This document shows positions 27,039-35,464 of a stretch of 64,000 nt of DNA, piece after piece; within the stretch, counting starts at the first letter, position 1; each line of letters starts with the position of its first letter. The notes beneath the pieces are model-generated. The model saw nothing but the letters and a program-made list of their open reading frames with translations. It was not told where the DNA came from and did not search any database. Origin of the DNA: Tardiphaga sp. P9-11 (GTDB lineage Bacteria; Pseudomonadota; Alphaproteobacteria; Rhizobiales; Xanthobacteraceae); the NCBI RefSeq assembly GCF_008329525.1, contig NZ_NPKQ01000010.1:1-64000 (forward strand). Reading direction: 5' to 3'. The translations under genes were made by a program, and so were the position numbers.

Positions 27039-27998
27039 TCAGCCGCCAAGCGCGCCCTGCGTATTGACATAGACCGCATAGATCGACTGGCTTGAGGCCA
27101 TGAACAGCCGGTTACGTTTCAAGCCGCCGAAACAGACATTGGCGCAGCGCTCGGGTAGCGCGATGCGGCCGATCTGTTCGCCGTCGGGCGCGAAGATGAA
27201 GACACCGTCCAGCTCCGGCTTGCCCATGCCCCAGCCGCACCAGAGATTGCCGTCTATATCACAGCGCATGCCGTCGGGCGTACCCGGGCCCGCATCGATC
27301 AGCACGCGCTTGTTCTTCAGCGTCTTGCCGTCGTCGGCAACGTCGTAAGCGAGAATCTTGCGGTTCGGCACGCCGCGCGATTCCACGACATAGAGCAGCT
27401 TCTCATCCGGCGAGAAGCACAGTCCGTTGGGACCGAGCACATCGTCGGCGACGATGGTGGACTTCAACGTGTCGCCGTCGATGCGGTAGATATTCTGGCC
27501 GATTTCGGACGGCGCTTTGTTGCCCTCATACTCGCTCATCAGACCGAAGGGCGGATCGGTAAACCAGATCGAGCCATCGGATTTCACCACGACATCATTC
27601 GGCGAGTTCAGTTTCTTGCCTTCGAAATTATCCATCAGCACGGTGATGGCGCCGTCATATTCGGTGCGGGTGATGCGGCGACCGTGTTCGCAGGTGATCA
27701 AACGTCCCTGGCGATCCCGCGTGTTGCCGTTGCCGTAATTCGACGGCTTGCGGAAATCGCTGATCGCGCCGGTTTCCTCTTCCCATTTGATGATGCGGTT
27801 GTTGGGAATGTCCGAACACAACAGATAGCGCCCGTCGCCGAACCACACCGGCCCTTCGGCCCAGCGCATGCCGGTGGTGATGCGTTCGATGGCGCCGAGC
27901 TTGATCCAGTATTTTTCGAAGCGAGGATCGAGAGCGTGAATGGCGGGGTCGGGATAATAGGTCGCCGGGCGCCAGCCGGGCGATGACAAGTCGGACAT
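27039..27998 (-). CDS. SMP-30/gluconolactonase-family lactonase
   Basis: A 319-residue six-bladed beta-propeller hydrolase. Residues Glu48, Asn134, Asn191 and Asp242 fall at the spacing of the divalent-metal ligands of SMP-30. The family opens sugar lactones (gluconolactone, aldarolactones). It stands divergent from the uronate dehydrogenase gene, whose product is an aldarolactone, so hydrolysis of that lactone is the likely role. No signal peptide; cytoplasmic. It may share a 145-bp control region with the dehydrogenase gene. Confidence 0.88.
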   Translation of the reverse strand: MSDLSSPGWRPATYYPDPAIHALDPRFEKYWIKLGAIERITTGMRWAEGPVWFGDGRYLLCSDIPNNRIIKWEEETGAISDFRKPSNYGNGNTRDRQGRLITCEHGRRITRTEYDGAITVLMDNFEGKKLNSPNDVVVKSDGSIWFTDPPFGLMSEYEGNKAPSEIGQNIYRIDGDTLKSTIVADDVLGPNGLCFSPDEKLLYVVESRGVPNRKILAYDVADDGKTLKNKRVLIDAGPGTPDGMRCDIDGNLWCGWGMGKPELDGVFIFAPDGEQIGRIALPERCANVCFGGLKRNRLFMASSQSIYAVYVNTQGALGG

Positions 27999-28143
27999 TG
28001 GTGTCTCTTTCTTTGCCGTTTCCTCACCCCGTTGCTAGCATCGGTAGGGATGGGCGGCAAGCAACGCCGGTTGCGCCGCCTTGCTGAGACGTCGGCGCTG
28101 CGCCATACTTGTCTGACAACTGACAACATTACGAGGGACGGGA

Positions 28144-28962
28144 ATGCCAAGGATCTTGATGACTGGTGCATCGGGCGGAATCGGCACGCGCTTGCGGGAA
28201 CTGCTGCCGCCGATCTATCCGGACCTCGTACTCAGTGATCTCACGCCGCCGCCAAAACTCAAGCCGACCGAGAATTTCAAACAGGCGGATCTCGCCGATC
28301 TCGCAGCAGTCGAAGCGATATGCGAGGGCGTCGACGGCATCCTGCATTTCGGAGGTTTCTCGGTGGAGGGTCCGTGGGACACGATCCTGCAGGCCAACAT
28401 TATCGGCGGCTACAATCTGTTTGAGGCCGCGCGCAAGAAGGGCGTCAAGCGCATCATCTTCGCGTCGTCGAACCATGCGGTCGGCTTCTATCCGCGCCAC
28501 AGCAGGATCCCGCCGGACGTCACCGCACGACCGGACAGCCGCTACGGCGTCAGCAAGGTGTTCGGTGAGGCGGTGGGCTCGCTCTATGCCGACAAATATG
28601 GACTGTCGGTGACATGTCTGCGGATCGGCAATTTCGGCGACAGGCCACTGGACCAGCGCCGGCTGTCGATCTGGCTGAAGCCTGAGGATCTGGTGCAGCT
28701 CTGCCGGATCGGCCTCGAACATCCCGCGATCCATTTCGAGGTGCTGTATGGCGCCTCCTATAACGAGCGCGCCTGGTGGGATAACTCCCGTGCCTACGAG
28801 CTCGGCTATCGTCCGACCGGCAAGGCGGAAGATCACCGCGAGCACGCGATGGCGGAACAGGCAAAAATGAAGCCCGATGCCGTCAGCGACTTCTATCAAG
28901 GAGGCGCATTTTGCAGCGCCGAATTCGCCGGTGACTTCAGCAAGGTGTGGGAGCCGAAATAG
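28144..28962 (+). CDS. udh: Uronate dehydrogenase (SDR/NAD-dependent epimerase family)
   Basis: A 272-residue extended short-chain dehydrogenase. It has the NAD motif TGASGGIG near the N-terminus, the SSNHAVGFYP segment, and the catalytic YGVSK (Tyr134, Lys138). From memory it follows Agrobacterium uronate dehydrogenase along most of its length, including HFGG.SVE, ANIIGGYNL, SSNH..G.YP, ARPD..YGVSK and AWWDNS. That enzyme oxidises galacturonate or glucuronate to the aldarolactone with NAD+. The lactonase is divergent upstream and an IlvD/Edd dehydratase follows 88 bp downstream, which fits an oxidative sugar-acid pathway. Cytoplasmic. Confidence 0.87.
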   Translation: MPRILMTGASGGIGTRLRELLPPIYPDLVLSDLTPPPKLKPTENFKQADLADLAAVEAICEGVDGILHFGGFSVEGPWDTILQANIIGGYNLFEAARKKGVKRIIFASSNHAVGFYPRHSRIPPDVTARPDSRYGVSKVFGEAVGSLYADKYGLSVTCLRIGNFGDRPLDQRRLSIWLKPEDLVQLCRIGLEHPAIHFEVLYGASYNERAWWDNSRAYELGYRPTGKAEDHREHAMAEQAKMKPDAVSDFYQGGAFCSAEFAGDFSKVWEPK

Positions 28963-29050
28963 GGCCCAGCCAGTCCGTTCCGCACATTGACAAGAATTTT
29001 GGCAGCTTCATAAGAAGCATTCAAAAACAAGCTTGGAATGGGAACGCGAC

Positions 29051-30757
29051 ATGGCCGACGGATTGCGCAAGGGGCTGACCAGTTACGGCGATGCCGGCTT
29101 TTCGCTGTTTCTGCGCAAGGCTTTCATCAAGGCCATGGGCTATTCCGACGATGCGCTGGACCGGCCGATCGTCGGCATCACCAACACCCATAGCGATTAC
29201 AATCCCTGCCACGGCAATTCGCCCCAGATCATCGAGGCCGTGAAGCGCGGCGTGATGCTCGCCGGTGCGCTGCCGATGGTATTTCCGACCATCTCGATCG
29301 GTGAAAGCTTCGCGCATCCGACCTCGATGTATCTGCGCAATCTGATGGCGATGGATACCGAGGAGATGATCAAGGCGCAGCCGATGGATGCGGTCGTCGT
29401 GATCGGCGGCTGCGACAAGACGCTGCCGGCGCAGATCATGGCGGCGCTCTCGGTCGATCTGCCGACGGTTGTGATCCCGGTGGGCCCGATGGTGGTCGGC
29501 CATCACAAAGGTGAGGTGCTAGGCGCCTGCACCGACTGCCGGCGCATGTGGGGCAAGTTCCGCGCGGGCGAGATCGACCAGCAGGAAATCGACGACGTCA
29601 ATGCGCGCCTCGCGCCGTCCGTCGGGACCTGCATGGTGATGGGCACGGCCTCGACCATGGCCTGCATCACAGAAGCGATGGGCCTGTCGCTGCCGATGAG
29701 CGCGACGATTCCCGCACCGCATGCGGAGCGTTTTCGCTCCGCCGAAGCCAGCGGCAAGGTCGCAGCGACACTCGCCAGGAACAAGGGACCGAAGCCGAGC
29801 GAGTTTCTCACGCCGGGTTCCTTCCGCAATGCGCAGGTGGTGCTGCAGGCGATCGGCGGCTCGACCAACGGGCTCATTCATCTGACCGCGATGGCCAACC
29901 GCACGCCGAACCGGATCGATCTCGCGGCCTTCGATGAACTTGGTCGTGATGTGCCGGTGCTGGTCGATCTGAAGCCGTCAGGCGATCACTATATGGAGCA
30001 CTTCCATCATGCCGGCGGCGTGCCGAAGCTGATGCAACAGCTCGGCGATCTCATCGATCTCGATGCAAAATCCGTCAACGGCGAGACGCTGCGCGAGATC
30101 GTGGCGAATGCCGAAGAGGTGCCGGGTCAGGACGTGATCCGCTCGAAGGACAATCCGATCAAGCGCGAAGGCGGGCTGGCGATACTGCACGGTAATCTGG
30201 CGCCGCGCAGCGCCGTCATCAAGCATTCCGCCGCGTCGCCGAAGCTGATGCAGCACACCGGCCGTGCCGTGGTGTTCGAGTCCGTCGAGGACATGACCAA
30301 CCGCGTCGATGACCCTGATCTCGATGTAACTGCCGATGACGTGCTGGTGCTGCGCAATGCCGGTCCGAAGGGTGCGCCGGGCATGCCGGAGGCGGGCTAT
30401 CTGCCGATCCCGATGAAGCTGGCGCGTGCCGGCGTGAAGGACATGGTCCGCATTTCGGACGCGCGCATGAGCGGCACGGCCTTCGGCACCATCGTGCTGC
30501 ACATCACGCCGGAGAGCGCGGTGGGCGGGCCGCTGGCACTGGTGAAGAACGGCGACATGATCCGGCTGGATGTGGCGAAACGGTCGATCGATCTCCTGAT
30601 TGACGAAGCCGAGTTCGCGAAGCGGGCTGCTGCACTCGTGCCAGCCGAGACGCCGGACTGGGCGAAGCGCGGCTACGCACATCTGTTCCACACCACGATC
30701 CTGCAGGCCGATGACGGCTGCGACTTCGATTTCATGACGGCGAAGGGGAAAGGCTGA
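29051..30757 (+). CDS. IlvD/Edd-family sugar-acid dehydratase
   Basis: A 568-residue Fe-S dehydratase. Cys53 (NPCHGN), Cys121 (GGCDKTLPA) and Cys194 (GTCMVMGTA) mark the cluster-ligand positions, and Lys123 is at the position carbamylated in this family. Neighbours handle sugar acids, so dehydration of an aldonate or aldarate (arabonate/xylonate-type) to a 2-keto-3-deoxy acid is more likely than the branched-chain amino-acid step. ATG 29051 (MADGLRKG) is chosen over the codon at 29033 because homologs begin there. Its 3' end is convergent with the ribokinase gene, whose frame runs antisense across the last 780 bp. Confidence 0.9.
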   Translation: MADGLRKGLTSYGDAGFSLFLRKAFIKAMGYSDDALDRPIVGITNTHSDYNPCHGNSPQIIEAVKRGVMLAGALPMVFPTISIGESFAHPTSMYLRNLMAMDTEEMIKAQPMDAVVVIGGCDKTLPAQIMAALSVDLPTVVIPVGPMVVGHHKGEVLGACTDCRRMWGKFRAGEIDQQEIDDVNARLAPSVGTCMVMGTASTMACITEAMGLSLPMSATIPAPHAERFRSAEASGKVAATLARNKGPKPSEFLTPGSFRNAQVVLQAIGGSTNGLIHLTAMANRTPNRIDLAAFDELGRDVPVLVDLKPSGDHYMEHFHHAGGVPKLMQQLGDLIDLDAKSVNGETLREIVANAEEVPGQDVIRSKDNPIKREGGLAILHGNLAPRSAVIKHSAASPKLMQHTGRAVVFESVEDMTNRVDDPDLDVTADDVLVLRNAGPKGAPGMPEAGYLPIPMKLARAGVKDMVRISDARMSGTAFGTIVLHITPESAVGGPLALVKNGDMIRLDVAKRSIDLLIDEAEFAKRAAALVPAETPDWAKRGYAHLFHTTILQADDGCDFDFMTAKGKG

Positions 30758-31681
30758 CGCTATTCGGAGCGCGGCCGACACATCTTGCGCGGTCGGCATC
30801 GCTGGCCCGGCGCCCATCCGCTGTACGCAAAGCGAGGCGGCGACATTGGCATAGCCGATGGCGCTCTGCAGTGAATATCCATCCGCAAGCTGCGCGGCTA
30901 TAGCACCGACGAAGCAATCGCCGGCGCCGGTGGTATCGATGGCCTTGACGAGGCGGGCGGCTTCAAGATGGACCTGTCCGTCGATCAGCGCGATCACGCC
31001 GCGTTTCCCCAGCGTGACACAAATGTTTGGCCGATGATCTATCTGCAACGTCGAAGCAGCGTCGATGAATAGCACATCCGGAGCCGTGTCGCGCAGTTCG
31101 ACACCTGCGAGCAGGCCGAGCTCGCTTTCATTGAGGATCAAGACATCGACCAGGGCCATGAGCTCACGGCCGATCGGCATCGCCGGTGCCGGATTGAGAA
31201 TTGTGGTTGCACCGGATGCGCGCGCCCGCGTGAAGAAAGCCGTGATGGCGGGCTGCGGAATTTCAAACTGGCTGACGGCAACATCACCCTTCCGGAGCAC
31301 GGGCGCGCTCACATCTGCGGCGTTCACCAGCGCATTGGCGCCGGGCACGACAATGATGGTGTTGTCGCTATTCGCAACGGTGATGATGGCCGTTCCGGTG
31401 CTAACGCCTGTGACCTCACGCACGTAAGCGAGATCGACGCCCTGCATGGCCAGAAATGCCCTGGTGTCACGCCCGAAGGCATCCGCACCCGTACAGCCGA
31501 TCAATATGGTCGCTGCGCCGAGTTTCGCCGCAGCAACGGCCTGATTGCCGCCCTTGCCGCCGGGAAAATACAACACCTCGCGGCCTGCCACGGTTTCGCC
31601 GATCGCCGGATGGCGATCAGCTGTTGCGACCACGTCCGTGTTGATGCTGCCGGCGACGAAAACCTGGCCCATGGTGCTCAC
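29978..31681 (-). CDS. rbsK: Ribokinase (PfkB family) whose frame has lost its normal stop
   Basis: Residues 1-306 are a normal ribokinase: GSINTD, GGKGGNQA, NPAPAMP, NESE and the catalytic DTTGAGD (Asp255). It phosphorylates ribose or a related sugar. After residue 306, the usual end of the family, the frame does not stop. It continues to 29978, wholly antisense to the dehydratase gene, adding about 260 arginine/histidine-rich residues with no family resemblance. Shifting one base gives TAG at 30760-30762, just 2 bp from the dehydratase stop. A recent 1-nt indel or a sequencing error is likely, and the functional part is about 30760-31681. The start is GTG 31681, overlapping the upstream kinase stop (GTGA); ATG 31672 is an alternative. 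Confidence 0.75.
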   Translation of the reverse strand: MSTMGQVFVAGSINTDVVATADRHPAIGETVAGREVLYFPGGKGGNQAVAAAKLGAATILIGCTGADAFGRDTRAFLAMQGVDLAYVREVTGVSTGTAIITVANSDNTIIVVPGANALVNAADVSAPVLRKGDVAVSQFEIPQPAITAFFTRARASGATTILNPAPAMPIGRELMALVDVLILNESELGLLAGVELRDTAPDVLFIDAASTLQIDHRPNICVTLGKRGVIALIDGQVHLEAARLVKAIDTTGAGDCFVGAIAAQLADGYSLQSAIGYANVAASLCVQRMGAGPAMPTAQDVSAALRIASAFPLRRHEIEVAAVIGLQDRGVEQMCVAALRPVRRLGWHECSSPLRELGFVNQEIDRPFRHIQPDHVAVLHQCQRPAHRALRRDVQHDGAEGRAAHARVRNADHVLHAGTRQLHRDRQIARLRHARRTLRTGIAQHQHVIGSYIEIRVIDAVGHVLDGLEHHGTAGVLHQLRRRGGMLDDGAARRQITVQYRQPAFALDRIVLRADHVLTRHLFGIRHDLAQRLAVDGFCIEIDEIAELLHQLRHAAGMMEVLHIVIA

Positions 31682-32571
31682 ACCTGTGCCCGATACTCCT
31701 CACGGACCGCCGCGATATCCGACAATGTCGGTAGTCCCGCTTCGTTGCCCAGCCGCTGGATCTTGAACGTCGATGCGGCGCGCGCGAATTTGAAATGCTC
31801 GGCCCAGCTATCGCCGGGATTGGCAAGATACGAATAGACGTAAGCGCCGTGGAATACGTCACCGGCGCCGTTGGTGTCGATCACCTTCTCACGCGGGATC
31901 GGTAGTGCGGGCAGCGTATGCACCGTGCCGGCCTCGTCATACCAGAGCAGGCCCTTCTCGCCGAGGGTGACGCCGCCGACGCGGCAGCCGCGGGCCTTGA
32001 GATAATCGAGCATCTTCTCCGGCGTCAGATCCATCTGCTCGCACAGACGTTCGGCGACGATGGCGACGTCGATGAACTCCAGCAGCTCATGGGTGTTGGT
32101 GCGCAAGCCGCCGCCGTCGAGTGAGGTGAGGATGCCGGCCTCGCGGCATAGTTTCGCATAGTGGATCGCGGCATCGGGCTGATGGCCATCGATATGCAGT
32201 GCGCGGCAGGCGCCGAGATTGAGCAGCGGGAAAGGATGGATGTGTTCGTCGTCGCGGCAGCGGACGATGGCGCGCTTGCCGTCTTTCGGCATGATGAAGG
32301 ACAGCGATGAACTCGCCACTTTGCGCGGATGGACCTCGATGGCGTATTTCGCCGACATGTCCATGAACATGCGGCCGAGCCAGTCATTGGCCACTGTGGC
32401 GATCAGATCGGGCACGATGCCCAGCTTGGCGCAGCAGAAGGCCGCCGTCACCGCATTGCCGCCGAATGACACGGCATAGTCGGAAGCGACGTGTTTCTCG
32501 TCGCCGGTCGGCATATGGTCGGTGATGAACGTGACGTCGATATAAGTCTGTCCGATAAAGAGTGCCTTCAT
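31678..32571 (-). CDS. PfkB-family carbohydrate kinase
   Basis: A 297-residue sugar kinase. The N-terminus MKALFIGQTYIDVTF, the sugar-binding SFGGNAVTAA and the ATP/anion-hole motif DTNGAGD with catalytic Asp238 place it in the ribokinase fold. The start is ATG 32571; in-frame codons further upstream encode sequence unlike the family. It is translationally coupled to the second kinase (4-nt GTGA overlap). Two PfkB kinases beside a uronate/sugar-acid gene set suggest one may act on 2-keto-3-deoxy sugar acids, but the substrate is inferred only. Confidence 0.88.
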   Translation of the reverse strand: MKALFIGQTYIDVTFITDHMPTGDEKHVASDYAVSFGGNAVTAAFCCAKLGIVPDLIATVANDWLGRMFMDMSAKYAIEVHPRKVASSSLSFIMPKDGKRAIVRCRDDEHIHPFPLLNLGACRALHIDGHQPDAAIHYAKLCREAGILTSLDGGGLRTNTHELLEFIDVAIVAERLCEQMDLTPEKMLDYLKARGCRVGGVTLGEKGLLWYDEAGTVHTLPALPIPREKVIDTNGAGDVFHGAYVYSYLANPGDSWAEHFKFARAASTFKIQRLGNEAGLPTLSDIAAVREEYRAQV

Positions 32572-32775
32572 GAATCCGTCCGTCTCGCCTGAGGGATGGC
32601 TGCATCCGTCCGGAGACGGCGCATCCGTCAGCTTAACAGCGCCTGCGACGAGGTCACCACCGAAATTGTGCGATGCCGCAGGATGCCCTGGCCAGTTGAA
32701 CGCGGTTTCCAGCATTCTCGCTGGAAAACTGGCATAGTCGGATCATAACAACACTACGACATCGGGAGGGATGCG

Positions 32776-33618
32776 ATGATCACCGGGCTGGATCATGTCG
32801 TCATTTTGCTGGAGGACCTGGAGGCAGGGATCGCTACCTATCAGACCCTGTTTGCCCGTGCGCCCGCCTGGCGCAGCACGGGCGAGGGGGCGGCAATGGC
32901 GATGTTCACGGTCGCCAACATGTCGGTCGAGCTGATGGCACCCGTCGGCCATGGTCCGGCGGCTGATCGTATCCGCGCTGTGCTGCCGGAGCAGGGCGCC
33001 AGTCTGGCCAGCATCTGTTTCCGGACCGGCGATATTGCCAAGATGCATCGCCGGCTCGATCGCCTGGCACTCAAGCCTGATCCTATCGCCGAGGTCGAGA
33101 GCAGGGATACCGAGACCGGCGCCACGCTGTCGTGGAAGCGCACCCGTGCAGCGACGGATACGACGCGTGGTGTTCGGCAATTCTTTCTCGAAATGTCCGA
33201 CGAGCGACCGGTGTCGTCCGCGGTGGGTGATGCGCCGTTCCTTGGCCTCGACCATATCGTTGTCGCCACGCAGGATCCCGAGCGCGCGGCCGCGCTCTAT
33301 GGTGCGCGACTGGGCCTCGACATGGCGCTGGACCGTTCCAATCCGGAATGGGGCCATCTGATGTTCTTTCGCTGCGGCGATCTGATCGTCGAGGTGGTGC
33401 ATCGTCCCGACGACAAGGCGGACAGGAATCGCGACAAGCTCTGGGGCATGACCTGGCGCGTTGCCGACGTCGATGCCGTCCGCGAGCGCTTGCTCGCCGC
33501 GCATGTCAATGTGTCGGAGGTGCGTAACGGCCGCAAGCCGGGCACCCGCGTCGTCAGTCTGCGCGACGGCACCTGTGGAATTCCAACGCTGTTGATCGAG
33601 CGGACGGGGAAGGATTGA
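32776..33618 (+). CDS. VOC-family protein with two glyoxalase-like domains
   Basis: A 280-residue protein. A glyoxalase-like domain (residues 1 to about 115, starting GLDHVVILLEDLE) is followed by a second VOC module (about 155-260, GLDHIVVATQDPE...HLMFFRCGDLIVEVV). The VOC fold uses paired modules to form a divalent-metal site and covers isomerases, dioxygenases and lyases. The reaction is not assignable. GGGAGGG upstream of ATG 32776 fixes the start. It is divergent from the kinase pair across 204 bp. Confidence 0.85.
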   Translation: MITGLDHVVILLEDLEAGIATYQTLFARAPAWRSTGEGAAMAMFTVANMSVELMAPVGHGPAADRIRAVLPEQGASLASICFRTGDIAKMHRRLDRLALKPDPIAEVESRDTETGATLSWKRTRAATDTTRGVRQFFLEMSDERPVSSAVGDAPFLGLDHIVVATQDPERAAALYGARLGLDMALDRSNPEWGHLMFFRCGDLIVEVVHRPDDKADRNRDKLWGMTWRVADVDAVRERLLAAHVNVSEVRNGRKPGTRVVSLRDGTCGIPTLLIERTGKD

Positions 33619-33678
33619 TGCAGTGATCGTAGGGTGGGTAGAGCGGAGCGAAATTCATCCTACGCAATCGCGTTTCCA

Positions 33679-34512
33679 CTACCCCCGCCACAACACCGAA
33701 CACCCCTGCCACAGCAGTACCAGCGAGATCACAAACAGCAGCGCATATGCGATGTTGTAGAACAATGCGGTGGGCGTGTGCTTCACCAGCCAGATGCCCA
33801 TGAAATTCGCGACGATGGCCATCGGCAGCAGCGCTACCGATGTTGCGAAATTGCCGGCGTGAAATTGGCCGAGGGCGAAGTAGGGCACGATCTTCAGCGC
33901 GTTGACGACAGCGAAGAAAATCGTCGTGGTGCCGACCAGCACCAGCTTCGGCAGCCGCTGCGGCAGCACATAGACCTGGAACGGCGGACCGCCAGCCTGC
34001 GTCATGAACGACGTGAACCCCGACACCGCGCCCCAGAATACGCCGCCGGCCGGACCCATGCGCGTTGGCTCGATCCTGGCGCGCTTGCGCCAGACATCGA
34101 TCACGAAGATGAGGCCGATCAGGCCGACGGTGATGCGCACTGCATTGTCGGAAATGTAGGAGGCGAGCAGCCACGCCAGCGTCATGCCGGCGACCGCGCC
34201 GGGCAGCATGATCTTCAGATTCGAGGCATCCCATTCGCGCCGATAGACATAGATCGAGATCAGGTCCTGCGTGATCAGCACCGGCAGCAGCAAGGCGGCC
34301 GCCTCCAGTGGTGGCAGATACAGGGCCAGCAGCGGCGTGGCGGCAATGCCGACGCCGGAGAAGCCGCCCTTGGAGAGGCCGAGAAAAATCACCGCGGGAA
34401 TGGCGACGACGTAGAAGAACGGGTCTGTGATGATGGCGGGCACGGGCAGGTCCGGTTGGGGCAGGGCAGTGATAGCGACGGTACCCGCAAAAGGCGATGC
34501 CCGTTTGCGCAT
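33679..34512 (-). CDS. TauE/SafE-family permease
   Basis: An inner-membrane protein with about eight hydrophobic helices and the family patterns FLGLSKGGFSGVG near the N-terminus and SGFTSFMTQAGGPPFQ in the second half. Members export sulfite or organosulfonates or move sulfur compounds. The start is uncertain: ATG 34512 (277 residues) is used, but GTG 34443 (254 residues) would begin right before the first helix and match the usual family length. Neither has a strong ribosome site. It is divergent from the TetR regulator. Confidence 0.87.
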   Translation of the reverse strand: MRKRASPFAGTVAITALPQPDLPVPAIITDPFFYVVAIPAVIFLGLSKGGFSGVGIAATPLLALYLPPLEAAALLLPVLITQDLISIYVYRREWDASNLKIMLPGAVAGMTLAWLLASYISDNAVRITVGLIGLIFVIDVWRKRARIEPTRMGPAGGVFWGAVSGFTSFMTQAGGPPFQVYVLPQRLPKLVLVGTTTIFFAVVNALKIVPYFALGQFHAGNFATSVALLPMAIVANFMGIWLVKHTPTALFYNIAYALLFVISLVLLWQGCSVLWRG

Positions 34513-34625
34513 ATGGGCCAGAAGATGCTTTGTTCTCAAGGGCGCAAACGCGTGCTACACGCGAAGAGCGTGTAGCTGTGGACTTGCGGCTGTTGCGTCA
34601 TTCCGCTGAGCGACGGGATCCGGGT

Positions 34626-35348
34626 TTGGCAAAAACAACTAAAAAAGCGCCGAAGAAAGCATTGAAGTGGCAGCGCGACCCGGAAGGGATGCGCTTGCGC
34701 ATTCTCGAAGCCGCCAAGAAGGAGTTCGCAAGCAAGGGCCTCGCCGGTGCGCGCGTCGATCGCATCGCCGCGCAGGCCGGTGCCAACAAGCGCATGCTCT
34801 ACTACCACGTCGGCAACAAGGATGCGCTCTATCTTGCGGTACTCGAAGGTGCCTATGAGCAGATCCGCGCCGAAGAACGCACGCTCGATCTCGAACATCT
34901 CGATCCGCCTGAGGCCATCGAGAGCCTGATCGGTTTCACCTGGAACTATTTCATCCGCAACCCGGAATTCCTCGCGCTGCTCAACACCGAAAATCTGGAG
35001 CGGGCGAAGCACATCAAGCGCTCCACCAAAGTGAAGTCGATGCATTCGCCGTTCGTGGAGATGATCCGTACGGTGGTGTTGCGCGGCGTTGCGTCGGGCG
35101 ATTTCAAGGTCGCGATGGATCCGGTGCAGCTCTACATCTCCATCGCCGCACTGAGCTTTTTCTATATCGGCAACAACGCCACGCTGAGCGTGATCTTCGG
35201 CCGGGACCTCCTGGCGAAAGAGGCGCGGGACGAGCGCCTGGCCCACATGGTGGCGTTGGTTCTGGCGGCACTCACCGGGCGTTCGGTCGCCGAATTCCAG
35301 TTGCCGCCGACATCGGTTGTCCACACCCCGACGCGTCAAACCGCCTGA
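34626..35348 (+). CDS. TetR/AcrR-family regulator, probably of the downstream operon
   Basis: About 240 residues. A lysine-rich leader is followed by a TetR helix-turn-helix (residues about 20-75: RILEAAKKEFASKG ... RVDRIAAQAG ... RMLYYHVGNKDALY). The rest is a helical ligand-binding domain of unknown specificity, like the YcdC/RutR-type C-terminal domain. The start is uncertain; TTG 34626 is chosen because the conserved part follows directly, but GTG 34581 or ATG 34497 would also work. It lies 116 bp upstream of a seven-gene transport and catabolic operon with a good promoter between, so it is the likely local repressor. Confidence 0.82.
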   Translation: MAKTTKKAPKKALKWQRDPEGMRLRILEAAKKEFASKGLAGARVDRIAAQAGANKRMLYYHVGNKDALYLAVLEGAYEQIRAEERTLDLEHLDPPEAIESLIGFTWNYFIRNPEFLALLNTENLERAKHIKRSTKVKSMHSPFVEMIRTVVLRGVASGDFKVAMDPVQLYISIAALSFFYIGNNATLSVIFGRDLLAKEARDERLAHMVALVLAALTGRSVAEFQLPPTSVVHTPTRQTA

Positions 35349-35383
35349 AATCGCTACGTAATTTCCGCTAGTTCAGCGCGCAA

Positions 35384-35412
35384 TTGACAACAGCGAAGGC
35401 ATGCGCTGTATT
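35384..35412 (+). promoter_or_regulatory. Sigma-70-type promoter of the ABC/DUF993 operon
   Basis: TTGACA (35384-35389), a 17-bp spacer and TGTATT (35407-35412). The short inverted repeat ATTTA...TAAAT immediately downstream (35410-35429) could be the TetR operator. Its position, 53 bp before the permease start, fits the operon promoter. Confidence 0.55.
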
Positions 35413-35464
35413 TATCCAACGAGTTAAATGCGACCGCGAAGCCGGCATCTGGGAGACGAAACGC

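Noticed and set aside
29051-30757. Branched-chain dihydroxy-acid dehydratase ilvD
   Set aside because: Family fits, but the neighbours are sugar-acid genes, so a sugar-acid dehydratase is more likely.
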